A stretch of DNA of 64,000 bases, taken from NCBI RefSeq assembly GCF_000820765.1, contig NZ_CCYH01000043.1, positions 1 to 64,000 on the forward strand, read 5' to 3'. Source of the DNA: Candidatus Soleaferrea massiliensis AP7 (GTDB lineage Bacteria > Bacillota > Clostridia > Oscillospirales > Ruminococcaceae). Under the pieces are notes generated by a model. It saw only the letters and a program-made list of their open reading frames with translations. It did not search any database and had not been told where the DNA came from. The position numbers were made by a program, and so were the translations under genes. Each line of letters starts with the position of its first letter. Positions within the stretch are counted from its first letter, which is position 1. Of the stretch, positions 19,069 to 28,933 are shown in pieces.

Positions 19069-19287
19069 CTATTTGGAACGCCATGTGATCCGGCCCTTGG
19101 TCAGATCGTACGGCGACATCTCTATCGTAACTTTATCGCCCGGCAGGATGCGGATGAAGTTCATCCTGAGCTTGCCGGAGATATGTGCGAGCAGCTTGTG
19201 CCCGTTGGGCAGCTCCACTCTGAACTGTGCGTTCGGCAAAGCTTCTACAACGGTGCCTTCAATCTCAATAACGTCTTCTTTCGCCAT
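19069..19287 (-). CDS. infA: Translation initiation factor IF-1
   Basis: A 72-residue single S1/OB-fold protein, the standard IF-1 length. [39 protein letters not shown] and [13 protein letters not shown] are the family signature. It binds the ribosomal A site during initiation. Lies between the KOW protein and rpmJ. Confidence 0.98.
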   Translation of the reverse strand: MAKEDVIEIEGTVVEALPNAQFRVELPNGHKLLAHISGKLRMNFIRILPGDKVTIEMSPYDLTKGRITWRSK

Positions 19288-19298
19288 AAAAAAACCTC

Positions 19299-19562
19299 CT
19301 ACCTTATCGTTTCGGACTCATTGAATCCGCGCAGCGCCTGTCTGACGCGTTTGTTTGTAGTGATCTGTTCAGGATCGACGACGGTATTCGTTCTTCTGAG
19401 GTGTTTGAACTTCTTACGTTTCGGTTTTTCCACTTTCCTGAGCCTGCCGTCCGCAATCAGTGCGAATTCCCCATCCGTGTCAAGCACGACAAAGAACCGT
19501 TCACTGTCCCTTCCGGCAGCAGATTTCACTACGCAGCCAATCGGATACTCCATCTTCGGCAC
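19299..19562 (-). CDS. KOW-domain RNA-binding protein (L14e-like)
   Basis: An 87-residue protein with an N-terminal KOW-type beta barrel ([20 protein letters not shown], about residues 9-28) and a basic segment [14 protein letters not shown]. Proteins of this kind, annotated as KOW-domain or L14e/L27e-like, are typically found between map and infA in Clostridia; they are presumed RNA binders of the translation machinery. The start is ambiguous: GTG at 19562 is only two bases from AAGGAGG, while ATG at 19553 has longer spacing. Confidence 0.85.
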   Translation of the reverse strand: MPKMEYPIGCVVKSAAGRDSERFFVVLDTDGEFALIADGRLRKVEKPKRKKFKHLRRTNTVVDPEQITTNKRVRQALRGFNESETIR

Positions 19563-19569
19563 ATCCTCC

Positions 19570-20319
19570 TTACAGAGCTGTCAGGATCACAGGGCCCTGC
19601 TCCGTGATCGCGATCGTGTGCTCAAAGTGGGCCGACAAGCTGCCGCTTGCGGTCACCACCGTCCAGCCGTCTGAAAGCTGCCGGACACCTGCACCTTTTA
19701 TATTGATCATCGGCTCAATCGCGATGACCATGCCGGGCAACAGCCGCGTCCCGTGACCGGGAAGCCCGAAATTCGGAACGTTGGGTTCCTCGTGCAGATT
19801 TCTTCCGACTCCATGGCCGACATAATCCCGTACAACGCCATAGCCTTTTTTCTCGACTGTGCTCTGTACGGCATATCCGACATCCCCGAGCCGGTTGCCC
19901 TTGACCGCCGCTTTGATCGCTGCATATAGGCTTTCTTCTGTCGTCTCCAGCAGGCTTTTCGCTTCGTCGGAGATCGCTCCGGCTGCGAAGGTCCATGCAT
20001 TGTCCCCATGATAGCCGTCCTTGCAGGCGCCGACGTCAATGCTGACGATGTCGCCTTCCCTGATGATCCGCTTCTGAGAAGGGATCCCGTGGATGACCTC
20101 ATTGTTGACCGAAATGCATGCGCTCGCTGGAAATCCGCCGTAATTGAGAAAGGAAGGGGTCGCGCCCTCGGAAACGATATAATCGTGGATGACCTGATCG
20201 ATCTTCCATGTCGAAACACCGGGCTTTACCGCTTCGCCGCCAAGTTTTAACGCCTGTGCGGAAATTCTTCCTGCTTCTTTCAGCTTCAGCAGTTCGTTTT
20301 TACTCTTCAGCACAACCAT
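19570..20319 (-). CDS. map: Methionine aminopeptidase, type I
   Basis: A 249-residue MetAP I that removes the initiator methionine from nascent proteins. Metal ligands are visible: the Asp in VSIDVG, the Asp in YHGDNAWTF, the His in VGHGVGRNLHEEP, the Glu in MVIAIEP and the Glu in SAHFEHT. No N-terminal zinc-finger or SEC-C extension. One base separates it from adk, so they are surely co-transcribed in the usual secY-adk-map order. Confidence 0.97.
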   Translation of the reverse strand: MVVLKSKNELLKLKEAGRISAQALKLGGEAVKPGVSTWKIDQVIHDYIVSEGATPSFLNYGGFPASACISVNNEVIHGIPSQKRIIREGDIVSIDVGACKDGYHGDNAWTFAAGAISDEAKSLLETTEESLYAAIKAAVKGNRLGDVGYAVQSTVEKKGYGVVRDYVGHGVGRNLHEEPNVPNFGLPGHGTRLLPGMVIAIEPMINIKGAGVRQLSDGWTVVTASGSLSAHFEHTIAITEQGPVILTAL

Positions 20320-20320
20320 G

Positions 20321-20953
20321 TTATGCCTCCAAAGCCTTTAAGGTCAGAGTGGTCGTATCCTTGACCTCTTCCTGTCCTTCTACGATGTAAAGCTTACCTT
20401 TTTTCTCATAGTAGTCCTTCAAAGGCTCGGTCTGTTCATGATAAACCTCAAGCCGCTGCAACACGGTCGCCGGTTCATCATCCTTCCTGATAACGGTATT
20501 GCCGTCACACTTGTCGCATTTGCCTTCGGCCTTGCTCGGCTTGTATTCAATGTGGTAAGATGCACCGCACTTCTCACAAACCCGGCGGCCCGACATGCGC
20601 TTCGCGATTCTTTCGTCCGCGACCTCGATGTCGATGACGCGGTCGATCTCAATACCCATTCTGTCCAGCGCTTCGGCCTGCGGTACCGTCCGCGGGAAAC
20701 CGTCCAGGATGAATCCATCCTTGCAGTCGTCCTGGCTCAGACGTTCCTTGATGATTTCGATGACCACCTCATCCGGAACCAGCTTGCCCTCATCCATATA
20801 GGATTTGGCCTTCAGTCCCAGTTCGGTGCCGTTTTTGAGCGCTTCACGGATGATGTTTCCCGTACTGATGGCGGGAATCTTCAGCGTGTCGCAGATCACT
20901 TCGGCCTGTGTGCCTTTGCCGGCACCCGGCGCGCCTAACAATATCAGTTTCAT
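20321..20953 (-). CDS. adk: Adenylate kinase, zinc-LID type
   Basis: A 210-residue adenylate kinase that interconverts ATP+AMP and 2 ADP. The P-loop is GAPGAGKGTQ at residues 7-16; DGFPRTVPQAEAL marks the AMP/core region. The LID has four cysteines in CEKC and CDKC, the zinc-binding form typical of Gram-positives. The start at 20953 follows GAGGTG; the open frame to 20983 is an artefact. Confidence 0.97.
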   Translation of the reverse strand: MKLILLGAPGAGKGTQAEVICDTLKIPAISTGNIIREALKNGTELGLKAKSYMDEGKLVPDEVVIEIIKERLSQDDCKDGFILDGFPRTVPQAEALDRMGIEIDRVIDIEVADERIAKRMSGRRVCEKCGASYHIEYKPSKAEGKCDKCDGNTVIRKDDEPATVLQRLEVYHEQTEPLKDYYEKKGKLYIVEGQEEVKDTTTLTLKALEA

Positions 20954-21042
20954 AGCATTCACCTCGCAGTCTAAATTCCGCATCGTTGTTGTGAAAGGGC
21001 GGGCAAAGCTTTCAGCGAAAGTTTTGCCCCCCTGTAAACGCT

Positions 21043-22368
21043 TTATTCAAGGAAGCCCTTGTAATGACGCATCATCATCTGGGATTCCATGCTGCGCATG
21101 GTGTCGAGCGCAACGCCGACGACGATGATGATGGACGTACCACCCAGCGCGATGCCGATGCCGGATACGGCACCCAGCACGATCGGCAGGACTGCAATAA
21201 CGCCTAAGCACAGCGCGCCGACCAGGGTGATTCTGTTGATGATCTTCGAAATGAAGTCGGTGGTCGGCTTGCCCGGACGGATGCCCGGCACCGCACCGTT
21301 ATTCTTACGCAGGTTGTTTGCAATCTCCATTGGATTGTACTGGATCGCCACGTAGAAGTAGTTGAACGCGATGATCAGCAGGAAGTAGAGAATTGCATAG
21401 AACATGGAATTGTAATTGAAGATACTCAGGATCTTGTCGGCCATACCGCCCTGTGCGATCGGCAGGAACGCTTTGATGGTTCCCGGCAGCGCCAGAATGG
21501 AGCTTGCGAAGATGACCGGCATAACGCCCGACATGTTGACCTTGATTGGAATGTGGCTGCTCTGTCCGCCGTACATCTTGCGGCCGACCTGGCGTTTCGC
21601 ATACTGAACCGGGATCCTGCGCTCTGCGTTGGTCATGATGATGATGCCGACGATCAGCGCCAGGAAGACCAGAACGACCATCGGGACGAGGAAGAAGTAC
21701 TTCGAATCGCCCTGCAGCGCGAGCTGGATGTACTGCCACAGTGTCATGAATGCGCTCGGGCCTCTCGAAAGAATACCTGCGAACAGGATGATCGAGATGC
21801 CGTTGCCGAGTCCCTTTTCAGAGATCCGGTCGCCGAGCCATACGATAAACGCGGTACCTGCGGTGAAGCAGGCGATGATGATCACGGCGACGAACAAACC
21901 TTCGAGGCCGTCGGTATAGAGCACCGCATCCACGCCGGCGCTTCCGGTCGATGCGCCCAGGTTCCGAAGCAGGAAGTAGAACGCGGTCGCCTGAATCAGC
22001 GCCAGGATGATGGTCGTATACCTTGTGATCTTCTGTAACCGTTTACGTCCCTCTTCGCCTTCCTTCTGCATGCGTTCCAGGGCCGGGATGGCCACGGTCA
22101 GCAGCTGGATGACGATGGACGATGTGATGTACGGGGAAATGGACATTGCGAAGATGGTTGCATGCGAGAACGCACCGCCTGAGAACAGGTCGATGAATCC
22201 GAGCAGGCTGCCGGACTGCGTCTGCGTGAACTCCTGCAGCACGGTCGCATCCAGGAACGGCACCGGAATCGCGGCGCCGATGCGGAAGATGATGATAATC
22301 ATCAGGGTGTATAAGAGTTTCTTTCTTAAGTCCGCTATTTTCCAAGCATTCCTGATTGTTTCAAACAT
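21043..22368 (-). CDS. secY: Protein translocase subunit SecY
   Basis: A 441-residue SecY with ten membrane helices, the channel of the Sec translocon with SecE/SecG. IRNAWKIADLRKKLLYTLMI at the start, GGAFSHATIFAMSISPYITS and the cytoplasmic loop YAKRQVGRKMYGGQSSHIP are family signatures. It stands between rplO and adk in the spc operon. It would export the signal-peptide proteins encoded at 5426-9937 and 13481-15582. Confidence 0.97.
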   Translation of the reverse strand: MFETIRNAWKIADLRKKLLYTLMIIIIFRIGAAIPVPFLDATVLQEFTQTQSGSLLGFIDLFSGGAFSHATIFAMSISPYITSSIVIQLLTVAIPALERMQKEGEEGRKRLQKITRYTTIILALIQATAFYFLLRNLGASTGSAGVDAVLYTDGLEGLFVAVIIIACFTAGTAFIVWLGDRISEKGLGNGISIILFAGILSRGPSAFMTLWQYIQLALQGDSKYFFLVPMVVLVFLALIVGIIIMTNAERRIPVQYAKRQVGRKMYGGQSSHIPIKVNMSGVMPVIFASSILALPGTIKAFLPIAQGGMADKILSIFNYNSMFYAILYFLLIIAFNYFYVAIQYNPMEIANNLRKNNGAVPGIRPGKPTTDFISKIINRITLVGALCLGVIAVLPIVLGAVSGIGIALGGTSIIIVVGVALDTMRSMESQMMMRHYKGFLE

Positions 22369-22369
22369 C

Positions 22370-22810
22370 TTAAATCACCTGCGTCTTTCCGCCAGCTTTT
22401 TCAATCTTTTCCTTCGCCGAAGCTGAGAAAGCCGCAACCGTGACGGTAAGTTTCTTCTCCAATTCCCCATTGCCGAGAATTTTAATACCGTCCAGCGGTT
22501 TCTTGATCAAACCGGAAGCGATGATGGCATCGGTATCCACAACCGCTCCGTCTTCGAATCGATTTAAATCTGACACGTTGATGGTTGCATATCTGGTAGC
22601 AAAGATGTTGTTGAATCCTCTCTTCGGGACGCGTCTTGCCAGAGGCATCTGGCCGCCTTCGAATCCCGGCCTTACGCCGCCGCCCGAACGGGCGTTCTGG
22701 CCTTTGTGTCCCTTACCGGCAGTTTTACCATTGCCTGAACCCGGGCCTCTGCCTTTGCGGTATGCTTTTTTTGCAGAACCGGGAGCCGGAGAAAGTTCGT
22801 GCAACTTCAT
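22370..22810 (-). CDS. rplO: 50S ribosomal protein L15
   Basis: A 146-residue L15. [20 protein letters not shown] with the glycine-rich [19 protein letters not shown] loop is diagnostic. The start at 22810 follows AGGAGG; the frame to 22858 is an extension. One base separates it from secY. Confidence 0.97.
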   Translation of the reverse strand: MKLHELSPAPGSAKKAYRKGRGPGSGNGKTAGKGHKGQNARSGGGVRPGFEGGQMPLARRVPKRGFNNIFATRYATINVSDLNRFEDGAVVDTDAIIASGLIKKPLDGIKILGNGELEKKLTVTVAAFSASAKEKIEKAGGKTQVI

Positions 22811-22905
22811 TTTACTCGCACCTCCTTGGCAGACTCTGTCTGCGCCATAATAAAACACTTAGTCTTGCGTTTTTTCTCAAAACTGCGGGCATTCGCTCCG
22901 CTTTG

Positions 22906-23082
22906 TTACGCTTCAGTGACCTGGACAAGATGGACAATCTTCTTGATCTTGCCTTTGGTCGCTTCGTTATCAGGCTGTACTGTCTCCTGGCCGATTCTGC
23001 GAAGTCCCAGGGAAGCAGCCGTCGCAATCTGGTCGTCCTTGCAGCCGACCAGGCTTTTAACCAGTTTAATCTTAAAAGCCAT
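22906..23082 (-). CDS. rpmD: 50S ribosomal protein L30
   Basis: A 58-residue ORF translated by hand: it starts MAFKIKLVKSLVGCKDDQIA, continues ATAASLGLRRIGQETVQPDN and ends VHLVQVTEA. This is the standard small L30 with the usual position between rpsE and rplO. GAGGAAGC lies just before the ATG at 23082. Confidence 0.96.
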   Translation of the reverse strand: MAFKIKLVKSLVGCKDDQIATAASLGLRRIGQETVQPDNEATKGKIKKIVHLVQVTEA

Positions 23083-23095
23083 GTGAGCTTCCTCC

Positions 23096-23599
23096 TTAAC
23101 CTAAAACTTCTTCTACAGATTTGCCGCGCAGCGCCGCAACCTGATTGACATCTCTCAGCGAGCTCAGACCATTGACGGTCGCGGTGACCACGTTGGTCGG
23201 ATTGTTCGATCTGAGGGATTTCGTACGGATATCACGGATGCCTGCAACCTCGAGTACAGCACGGACAGGTCCGCCGGCGATAACGCCGGTACCGGGAGCT
23301 GCCGGTTTCATGAGCACTCTGCCTGCACCGAATACACCGATCACCTCATGCGGAATCGTGGTTCCCTTGAGGGAGATCGTTCTTAAATTCTTCTTTGCAT
23401 CCTCAATGCCCTTGCGGATTGCATCCGGCACCTCGGAGGCTTTGCCGATTCCGAAGCCCACGGTTCCCTTGCCGTCTCCGACAACAACCAGAGCTGCGAA
23501 TTTGAAGATACGTCCGCCTTTTACCGTTTTGGATACACGGTTGATGGAGACGACCTTCTCCTGTAAATCAAATGTAGAAGCGTCCAATAACTTAGCCAC
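23096..23599 (-). CDS. rpsE: 30S ribosomal protein S5
   Basis: S5 of about 167 residues, at the mRNA entry channel and important for decoding accuracy. Shows [19 protein letters not shown] and [21 protein letters not shown] prefer the GTG at 23599, five bases after GGGGAGGG, over the ATG at 23614 that overlaps the rplR stop, since the latter has no ribosome binding site of its own and would include the Shine-Dalgarno as codons. Confidence 0.95.
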   Translation of the reverse strand: MAKLLDASTFDLQEKVVSINRVSKTVKGGRIFKFAALVVVGDGKGTVGFGIGKASEVPDAIRKGIEDAKKNLRTISLKGTTIPHEVIGVFGAGRVLMKPAAPGTGVIAGGPVRAVLEVAGIRDIRTKSLRSNNPTNVVTATVNGLSSLRDVNQVAALRGKSVEEVLG

Positions 23600-23613
23600 A
23601 GTATCCCTCCCCA

Positions 23614-23973
23614 TTAGATTTTCAGGCCGGCTTCACGAGCGCCATCGGCTAACTCTTTCACACGGCCGTGATAGACATAACCGCCGCGGTCAAATACAGC
23701 TTCGGAGATGCCCTTGGCAATTGCCCGTTTTGCAATCTCCGTGCCGACTTTTTTCGCTGCTTCCTTGTTGCCGCCGTACATGCCGAAATCCTTTTCGACC
23801 GTGGACGCGGAACAAAGGGTTACGCCGTTTACATCATCTATCAGTTGTGCATAAATATGCTTTGTTGAGCGGAACACATTAAGGCGAGGACGCTGTGCCG
23901 TACCATTGATCTTGGCACGAACTCTGAGGTGTCTTTTCAGCCTAGCTTTGTTGCTATCCTGCTTGCTCACCAT
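23614..23973 (-). CDS. rplR: 50S ribosomal protein L18
   Basis: A 119-residue L18, binder of 5S rRNA together with L5. [37 protein letters not shown] and [20 protein letters not shown] are characteristic. Lies between rplF and rpsE. Confidence 0.97.
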   Translation of the reverse strand: MVSKQDSNKARLKRHLRVRAKINGTAQRPRLNVFRSTKHIYAQLIDDVNGVTLCSASTVEKDFGMYGGNKEAAKKVGTEIAKRAIAKGISEAVFDRGGYVYHGRVKELADGAREAGLKI

Positions 23974-24079
23974 AAGTTTGTCACTCCTTTAAAATACTTT
24001 GCAGGGGGCGAAAACGCCCCTTTGGCACGGGAGGACCCACACCAACGGCATCACGACGGACGCCCCACAATCATTATTT

Positions 24080-24625
24080 TTATTTCTTGGCTTTACCTGC
24101 TTTACCTTCTTTGCGGATGATGTGCTCATCGACATATTTGATACCCTTGCCTTTATAGGGCTCCGGCGGACGTTTTTCACGGACTTCGGCGGCGAACTGG
24201 CCGACCTTCTGTTTATCCGGACCGTGAATGACGATCTTGTTCGGGGCAGGTACATCAATGGTGATACCATCGATTTCAGGTACAATTACCTGATGAGAGT
24301 AGCCCAGGTTCATAACCAGGTCCTTACCCTGTTTTGCAGCACGGTAACCTACACCATTGACTTCCAGTTCCTTTTTGAACTCGTTCACAACGCCCTCGAC
24401 CATGTTGGCGATCAGCGTTCTGGTAAGACCATGTAAGCTTTTGTGCATTTTATCCTCGGACGGGCGGGCAACGGTGAGTTCCCCATTCTCGATACCGATG
24501 ATCATATCCGGATGGAATGTATTGCTTAAGGTACCCTTCGGGCCTTTGACCGTAATGGTACTTCCGTCAATTTTTACATCAACGCCGGTTGGTATAACAA
24601 TTGGTTTTCTTCCTATACGTGACAT
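24080..24625 (-). CDS. rplF: 50S ribosomal protein L6
   Basis: A 181-residue L6 with two related alpha/beta domains; it binds helix 97 near the sarcin-ricin loop. MSRIGRKPIVIPTGVDVKID and PEPYKGKGIKYVDEHIIRKE are signatures. The intergenic stretch to rplR is about 105 bases, slightly wide. Confidence 0.97.
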   Translation of the reverse strand: MSRIGRKPIVIPTGVDVKIDGSTITVKGPKGTLSNTFHPDMIIGIENGELTVARPSEDKMHKSLHGLTRTLIANMVEGVVNEFKKELEVNGVGYRAAKQGKDLVMNLGYSHQVIVPEIDGITIDVPAPNKIVIHGPDKQKVGQFAAEVREKRPPEPYKGKGIKYVDEHIIRKEGKAGKAKK

Positions 24626-24638
24626 CTATTGCACCTCC

Positions 24639-25037
24639 TTACCAAACGAATGCAAGAACTTCGCCGCCGACATTTTCCTTGCGCGCCGTTTTATCGGTCA
24701 TAACGCCTTTGGATGTCGAGATGATCGCGATGCCCAGTCCCTTCATGACTTTGGGCATATTCTCACAGTCGGTATAAATACGCAGGCCCGGTTTGGACAC
24801 TCTGCGAAGGCCGGTGATGACCGGCGCCTTGTTCTCCACATATTTTAAAGACATGTGGATGACGCCCTGTTTACCATCTTCGGTCACCTGGAAGCCTTTG
24901 ATATATCCTTCATCCAGCAGAATCTGCGCGATGGCTTTTTTCATGTTGGATGCCGGGATATCCACCGTGTCATGTTTCGCTGCGTTTGCGTTTCTGATAC
25001 GGGTTAGCATATCAGCAATTGTATCGGTGATTTGCAT
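24639..25037 (-). CDS. rpsH: 30S ribosomal protein S8
   Basis: A 132-residue S8. It starts [20 protein letters not shown] and ends with the conserved [20 protein letters not shown] region. S8 binds 16S rRNA helix 21 and in some bacteria represses its own operon by binding spc mRNA; I saw no matching mimic here. Confidence 0.97.
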   Translation of the reverse strand: MQITDTIADMLTRIRNANAAKHDTVDIPASNMKKAIAQILLDEGYIKGFQVTEDGKQGVIHMSLKYVENKAPVITGLRRVSKPGLRIYTDCENMPKVMKGLGIAIISTSKGVMTDKTARKENVGGEVLAFVW

Positions 25038-25061
25038 GCCGTCTACCTCCTTTGCTTATGC

Positions 25062-25247
25062 TTACCAGCTGGCTTTCTTCACCCCAGGAATCTGTCCCTT
25101 GTAAGCCAGTTCCCTGAAGCATATACGGCAGATGCCGAATTTACGAAGATAAGCGTGCGGCCTTCCACAAATTTTGCACCTGTTGTACGAACGGGTAGAG
25201 AATTTCGGTGTTCTCTGCTGTTTGTTGATCATCGACTTTTTAGCCAC
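25062..25247 (-). CDS. rpsZ: 30S ribosomal protein S14, zinc-binding type Z
   Basis: A 61-residue short S14. The zinc ribbon is [20 protein letters not shown], the four-Cys form that distinguishes it from the longer zinc-free S14. Position between rplE and rpsH is standard. May also be named rpsN. Confidence 0.96.
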   Translation of the reverse strand: MAKKSMINKQQRTPKFSTRSYNRCKICGRPHAYLRKFGICRICFRELAYKGQIPGVKKASW

Positions 25248-25262
25248 CTAATACTTACCTCC

Positions 25263-25802
25263 TTACTTCGCAAACGGGGCGCCCATGAGCGTCAGCAGCT
25301 CACGTGCTTCCTCATCTGTTTTCGCGGTTGTGACAAAGCAGATGTCCATACCGCGGATTTTATCTATTTTATCGTAATCGATTTCCGGGAAAATGAGCTG
25401 TTCTTTCAGGCCCATATTGTAGTTGCCGCGTCCGTCAAAGGAATTCGCGTTGATTCCTCTGAAGTCACGAACCCTTGGAAGCGCTATATTGAAAAGTCTG
25501 TCGAGGAACTCATACATCTTTTCACTTCTCAGAGTGACCTTTGCACCGATGCTCATTCCCTGACGAAGCTTAAAGTTCGCGACCGATTTCTTCGCCTTGC
25601 AGACGACCGGGCGCTGACCTGTAATCTTCATCATATCAGACACGATTGCATCAATCATCTTCTGGTTGTCGCGGGCTTCGCCGCAGCCAACGTTTATAAC
25701 GATCTTCTCAAGCTTCGGAATCTGCATGACGCTTTTGTAGCCGAACTTCTTCATCAGAGCCGGTGCTACATCATTCACATAGTACTCTTTAAGTCTTGCC
25801 AT
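25263..25802 (-). CDS. rplE: 50S ribosomal protein L5
   Basis: A 179-residue L5 of the central protuberance, binding 5S rRNA and contacting P-site tRNA and S13. [39 protein letters not shown] and [20 protein letters not shown] are conserved family blocks. Confidence 0.97.
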   Translation of the reverse strand: MARLKEYYVNDVAPALMKKFGYKSVMQIPKLEKIVINVGCGEARDNQKMIDAIVSDMMKITGQRPVVCKAKKSVANFKLRQGMSIGAKVTLRSEKMYEFLDRLFNIALPRVRDFRGINANSFDGRGNYNMGLKEQLIFPEIDYDKIDKIRGMDICFVTTAKTDEEARELLTLMGAPFAK

Positions 25803-25818
25803 GTTTCTATCTCCTTAC

Positions 25819-26136
25819 TTAAAAAGTTTCGCCGCATTTTTTACACAAACGCAACTTTTCACCGTTCGCATATACTTCGTGTCCGACTCTGGCCGGTTTG
25901 TGGCACTTCGGGCAGACAAGCTGTACCTTGCAGGCGTATAAAGGCGCTTCGGCCGACACAAGTCCTCCCGGGGCTCCCATCTTTCTCGGTTTCACGTGCT
26001 TGGTCACTTTATTGCAGCCTTCCACGATAACCTTCTTCTCAGTGGGACTCACCTGGAGAACCTTGCCCTTGGCGCCTTTGTCCTTGCCTGATAAAATGAC
26101 GACAGTATCGCCTTTTTTAACGTGAAGTGTATTCAC
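25819..26136 (-). CDS. rplX: 50S ribosomal protein L24 with four-cysteine C-terminus
   Basis: A 105-residue L24, an assembly initiator at the tunnel exit. The KOW motif [20 protein letters not shown] is at residues 8-27. The C-terminal third has two CxxC pairs (CPKC and CKKC), which would allow zinc binding; in many L24 proteins these positions are only partly cysteine. Zinc binding is inferred. Confidence 0.96.
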   Translation of the reverse strand: MNTLHVKKGDTVVILSGKDKGAKGKVLQVSPTEKKVIVEGCNKVTKHVKPRKMGAPGGLVSAEAPLYACKVQLVCPKCHKPARVGHEVYANGEKLRLCKKCGETF

Positions 26137-26152
26137 TTTCAGTGCACCTCCA

Positions 26153-26521
26153 TTAAAGCGCCTCGGGAGCGAGGCTTAAAATTTTCAGATAGTCTTTGTC
26201 GCGCAGCTCTCTGGCGACAGGGCCAAAGATACGCGTACCTCTCGGGTTCTTATCATCTCTTATGATAACTGCCGCGTTCTCGTCGAAGCGGATGTATGTG
26301 CCGTCGTTACGGCGCAGACCCTTCGCTGAACGGACGATAACGGCCTTTACGACATCACCTTTTTTGACAACGCCACCGGGTGCTGCTTTTTTGACCGAAG
26401 CTACCACGACGTCGCCAATGTTTGCATACCTTCTACGGGAGCCGCCTAACACGCGGATACACATTAATTCCTTTGCACCGGTATTGTCGGCTACCTTCAG
26501 GCGGGTTTGCATCTGTATCAC
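26153..26521 (-). CDS. rplN: 50S ribosomal protein L14
   Basis: A 122-residue L14, in the subunit interface near bridge B8. It begins [20 protein letters not shown] and contains [20 protein letters not shown] and [12 protein letters not shown]. The start codon is GTG at 26521, eight bases after AGGAGG, which matches the conserved N-terminus of the family. Confidence 0.97.
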   Translation of the reverse strand: MIQMQTRLKVADNTGAKELMCIRVLGGSRRRYANIGDVVVASVKKAAPGGVVKKGDVVKAVIVRSAKGLRRNDGTYIRFDENAAVIIRDDKNPRGTRIFGPVARELRDKDYLKILSLAPEAL

Positions 26522-26584
26522 AGTGCGTTCCTCCTTTCGAGTCCGGCTGCCTCACGGCAGCCCCTAACGACTATACAATAACCG

Positions 26585-26842
26585 TTATTTTGCTTTTTCT
26601 ATGATTTCGGCCACACGCCATCTCTTGTCCTTCGAGATCGGACGGGTTTCCATGACAAGAACCTTGTCACCGACACCACATTCGTTTTTCTCGTCATGAG
26701 CTTTGAGTTTGACAGTGCGCTTAATGATCTTTTTGTAAAGAGGATGCTTTACATTGTCCTTGATCGCAATGACGACGGTTTTATCCATCTTGTCGCTGAC
26801 GACCACGCCGATCCTCGTTTTTCTGAGGTTTCTTTCGCTCAC
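26585..26842 (-). CDS. rpsQ: 30S ribosomal protein S17
   Basis: An 85-residue OB-fold S17 with [20 protein letters not shown] and [20 protein letters not shown]. Standard place between rpmC and rplN. Confidence 0.97.
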   Translation of the reverse strand: MSERNLRKTRIGVVVSDKMDKTVVIAIKDNVKHPLYKKIIKRTVKLKAHDEKNECGVGDKVLVMETRPISKDKRWRVAEIIEKAK

Positions 26843-26863
26843 AGCTTAATCCTCCCTTCCGCT

Positions 26864-27064
26864 CTACTGCATATCTTCCAGTTCCAGCTGGCGCATGACC
26901 GTTTTGACACGAGCAATATCCTTCTTGACATCCTTGATCTTCAAAGGATTCTCCAGCTGGTTGATAGCGTGTTGGAAGCGCAGGTTGAAAAGCTCGGCTT
27001 TGAGGTCTGCTAATTTATCATTCAGTTCCGCCATGGACATTTCACGAAGCTCAATAGCCTTCAT
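26864..27064 (-). CDS. rpmC: 50S ribosomal protein L29
   Basis: A 66-residue two-helix L29: [20 protein letters not shown] and [19 protein letters not shown]. Located near the tunnel exit with L23. Its ATG overlaps the rplP stop by one base (TAATG), implying coupled translation. Confidence 0.97.
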   Translation of the reverse strand: MKAIELREMSMAELNDKLADLKAELFNLRFQHAINQLENPLKIKDVKKDIARVKTVMRQLELEDMQ

Positions 27065-27489
27065 TATTGCTCACCACCCATTTCTTCCTTTTTTACAAAC
27101 TTGGTCTTGATAGGCAGCTTATGCATTGCGAGACGCATTGCTTCACGCGCCAGTTCTTCCGATACGCCGCCGATTTCGAACAGCACTCTGCCCGGCTTGA
27201 CGACTGCGACCCAGTATTCCGGGCTACCTTTACCGGAACCCATGCGGGTTTCAGCAGGTTTTTCGGTAACCGGTTTATCCGGGAAAATTTTAATCCATAC
27301 CTGACCGCCACGTTTGATGTAACGGGTCATGGCAATACGGGCGGCCTCGATCTGGTTGGACTTGATCCAGCCCGGCTCGAGCGCCTGGAGACCGAAATCA
27401 CCGTAGGTAACGGTGTTGCCTCTGGTCGCCTTACCCTTCATGCGTCCTCTGTGGACTCTGCGGTATTTCACTCTTTTTGGCAACAGCAT
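27064..27489 (-). CDS. rplP: 50S ribosomal protein L16
   Basis: A 141-residue L16, needed for A-site tRNA positioning. [40 protein letters not shown] and [20 protein letters not shown] are diagnostic. Overlaps rpsC and rpmC by one base on each side. Confidence 0.97.
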   Translation of the reverse strand: MLLPKRVKYRRVHRGRMKGKATRGNTVTYGDFGLQALEPGWIKSNQIEAARIAMTRYIKRGGQVWIKIFPDKPVTEKPAETRMGSGKGSPEYWVAVVKPGRVLFEIGGVSEELAREAMRLAMHKLPIKTKFVKKEEMGGEQ

Positions 27490-28157
27490 TATCTTCTGCC
27501 TCCTTCCCTCTGAGGCTTCCTGTTAACATCCGCCAGGACCTCTCCGGCATAGATCCACACTTTGACGCCGATGCGTCCGTAGGTGGTCTTCGCCTCTGCG
27601 AATCCGTAGTCGATATCGGCACGGATGGTCTGCAGGGGAATGGTGCCTTCATGGTAACGCTCGGTGCGCGCGATTTCCGCGCCGCCCAAACGACCGGAGA
27701 CCTGGGTCTTGATGCCCCTTGCGCCCAGCTTCATGGCGCGGCCGATCGCCTGCTTCATCGCTCTTCTGAAGGAAACCCTTCTCTCGAGCTGTGCGGCGAT
27801 GCTTTCCGCTACGAGCTGTGCGTTTTTATCCGGCTGTCTGACCTCAACGATGTTGATGGCAACCGGTTTCTTCAGCATACCCTCACAGGTTTTGCGAAGC
27901 TTTTCAATTTCTGTGCCGCCCTTGCCGATAACCATGCCCGGCTTTGCACAGTGGATGTGAATTCTGACGCGGGCTGCGTCGCGTTCGATTTCGATGCGCG
28001 GCACGCCTGCGGCATATAAGGTTTCCTTCAGGAATTTGCGCAGCTTATAATCCTCGACGAGGATATCGCCGAAAGCATCGTCCCTAGCAAACCAGCGGGA
28101 ATCCCAATTTTTGATGACGCCCACACGGAGTCCGTGCGGATTAACTTTTTGGCCCAT
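27489..28157 (-). CDS. rpsC: 30S ribosomal protein S3
   Basis: A 222-residue S3 with a KH type II domain ([18 protein letters not shown], about 80-97), part of the mRNA entry helicase with S4 and S5. Starts [20 protein letters not shown] and has [20 protein letters not shown]. Confidence 0.97.
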   Translation of the reverse strand: MGQKVNPHGLRVGVIKNWDSRWFARDDAFGDILVEDYKLRKFLKETLYAAGVPRIEIERDAARVRIHIHCAKPGMVIGKGGTEIEKLRKTCEGMLKKPVAINIVEVRQPDKNAQLVAESIAAQLERRVSFRRAMKQAIGRAMKLGARGIKTQVSGRLGGAEIARTERYHEGTIPLQTIRADIDYGFAEAKTTYGRIGVKVWIYAGEVLADVNRKPQREGGRR

Positions 28158-28177
28158 AGTTTACCTCCTCTTTCAGC

Positions 28178-28606
28178 TTATTCCTTCTCGGTGGCGACGA
28201 CCTCTTCTTTTTTAGCAGAGGTCTTCTTTGCGCTCTTCTTGGTTTCTTCTTTGACGGCCGGCTTTGCAGCGCCGTCTTTTTCACGGACAACCATCGTGAT
28301 GTGGCTGGTTCTCTTCAGCACCCTGAAGGCGCGTCCCTGCGCGCGCGGTCTGATCCTCTTGAGGGTCGGACCCGGGCAGACAAAACACTCTGCAACATAG
28401 AGGTTATCCTTATCCATCTCATGGTTGTTTTCTGCATTGGCGACGGCCGACTTCAGGAGCTTCATCAGCGGCTCGCAAGCAGCTTTTGGTGTATGTCTCA
28501 ATATCGCCATAGCCTGTGCGGTATCCTTGTTTCTGATCAAATCAAGGACGATCTGCACTTTTCTGGGCGCTATACGGACATGTCTCAGATAAGCCCTAGC
28601 TTCCAT
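28178..28606 (-). CDS. rplV: 50S ribosomal protein L22 with Lys/Glu-rich C-terminal extension
   Basis: A 142-residue L22; the core (about 1-112) has [40 protein letters not shown] and RTSHITMVV with the tunnel-lining hairpin. Many L22 proteins stop near 110 residues; here about 30 extra residues rich in Lys, Ala and Glu follow ([15 protein letters not shown]). The extension looks disordered and would lie at the outer surface. Its role is unknown. Confidence 0.95.
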   Translation of the reverse strand: MEARAYLRHVRIAPRKVQIVLDLIRNKDTAQAMAILRHTPKAACEPLMKLLKSAVANAENNHEMDKDNLYVAECFVCPGPTLKRIRPRAQGRAFRVLKRTSHITMVVREKDGAAKPAVKEETKKSAKKTSAKKEEVVATEKE

Positions 28607-28630
28607 AAATGTTATCCTCCTTCCGGCAAC

Positions 28631-28909
28631 CTATCTAGCGCCGGTCTTTTTTGCTCCGGCGTGGCCCCTGTACGTTCTGGTCGGGGCAAACTCACCTAAT
28701 TTATGGCCTACCATATCTTCAGTGATGTAGACTGGGACATGTTTTCTGCCGTCATGAACAGCAAAGGTGTGTCCAACAAAATCCGGGAATATTGTAGAAG
28801 CGCGGCTCCAGGTCTTGAGGACCTTCTTTTCGCCGGCCTCGTTCATTGCGATAACCCTTTTCAGCAGAACTTCCTGCACGTAAGGGCCTTTCTTAACACT
28901 TCTGCCCAT
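28631..28909 (-). CDS. rpsS: 30S ribosomal protein S19
   Basis: A 92-residue S19 of the small-subunit head. [38 protein letters not shown] and [16 protein letters not shown] are characteristic. I chose ATG 28909 with AAAGGAGG upstream; the TTG one codon earlier is less likely. Confidence 0.97.
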   Translation of the reverse strand: MGRSVKKGPYVQEVLLKRVIAMNEAGEKKVLKTWSRASTIFPDFVGHTFAVHDGRKHVPVYITEDMVGHKLGEFAPTRTYRGHAGAKKTGAR

Positions 28910-28933
28910 CAATCTGCCTCCTTTCTAGGACCA

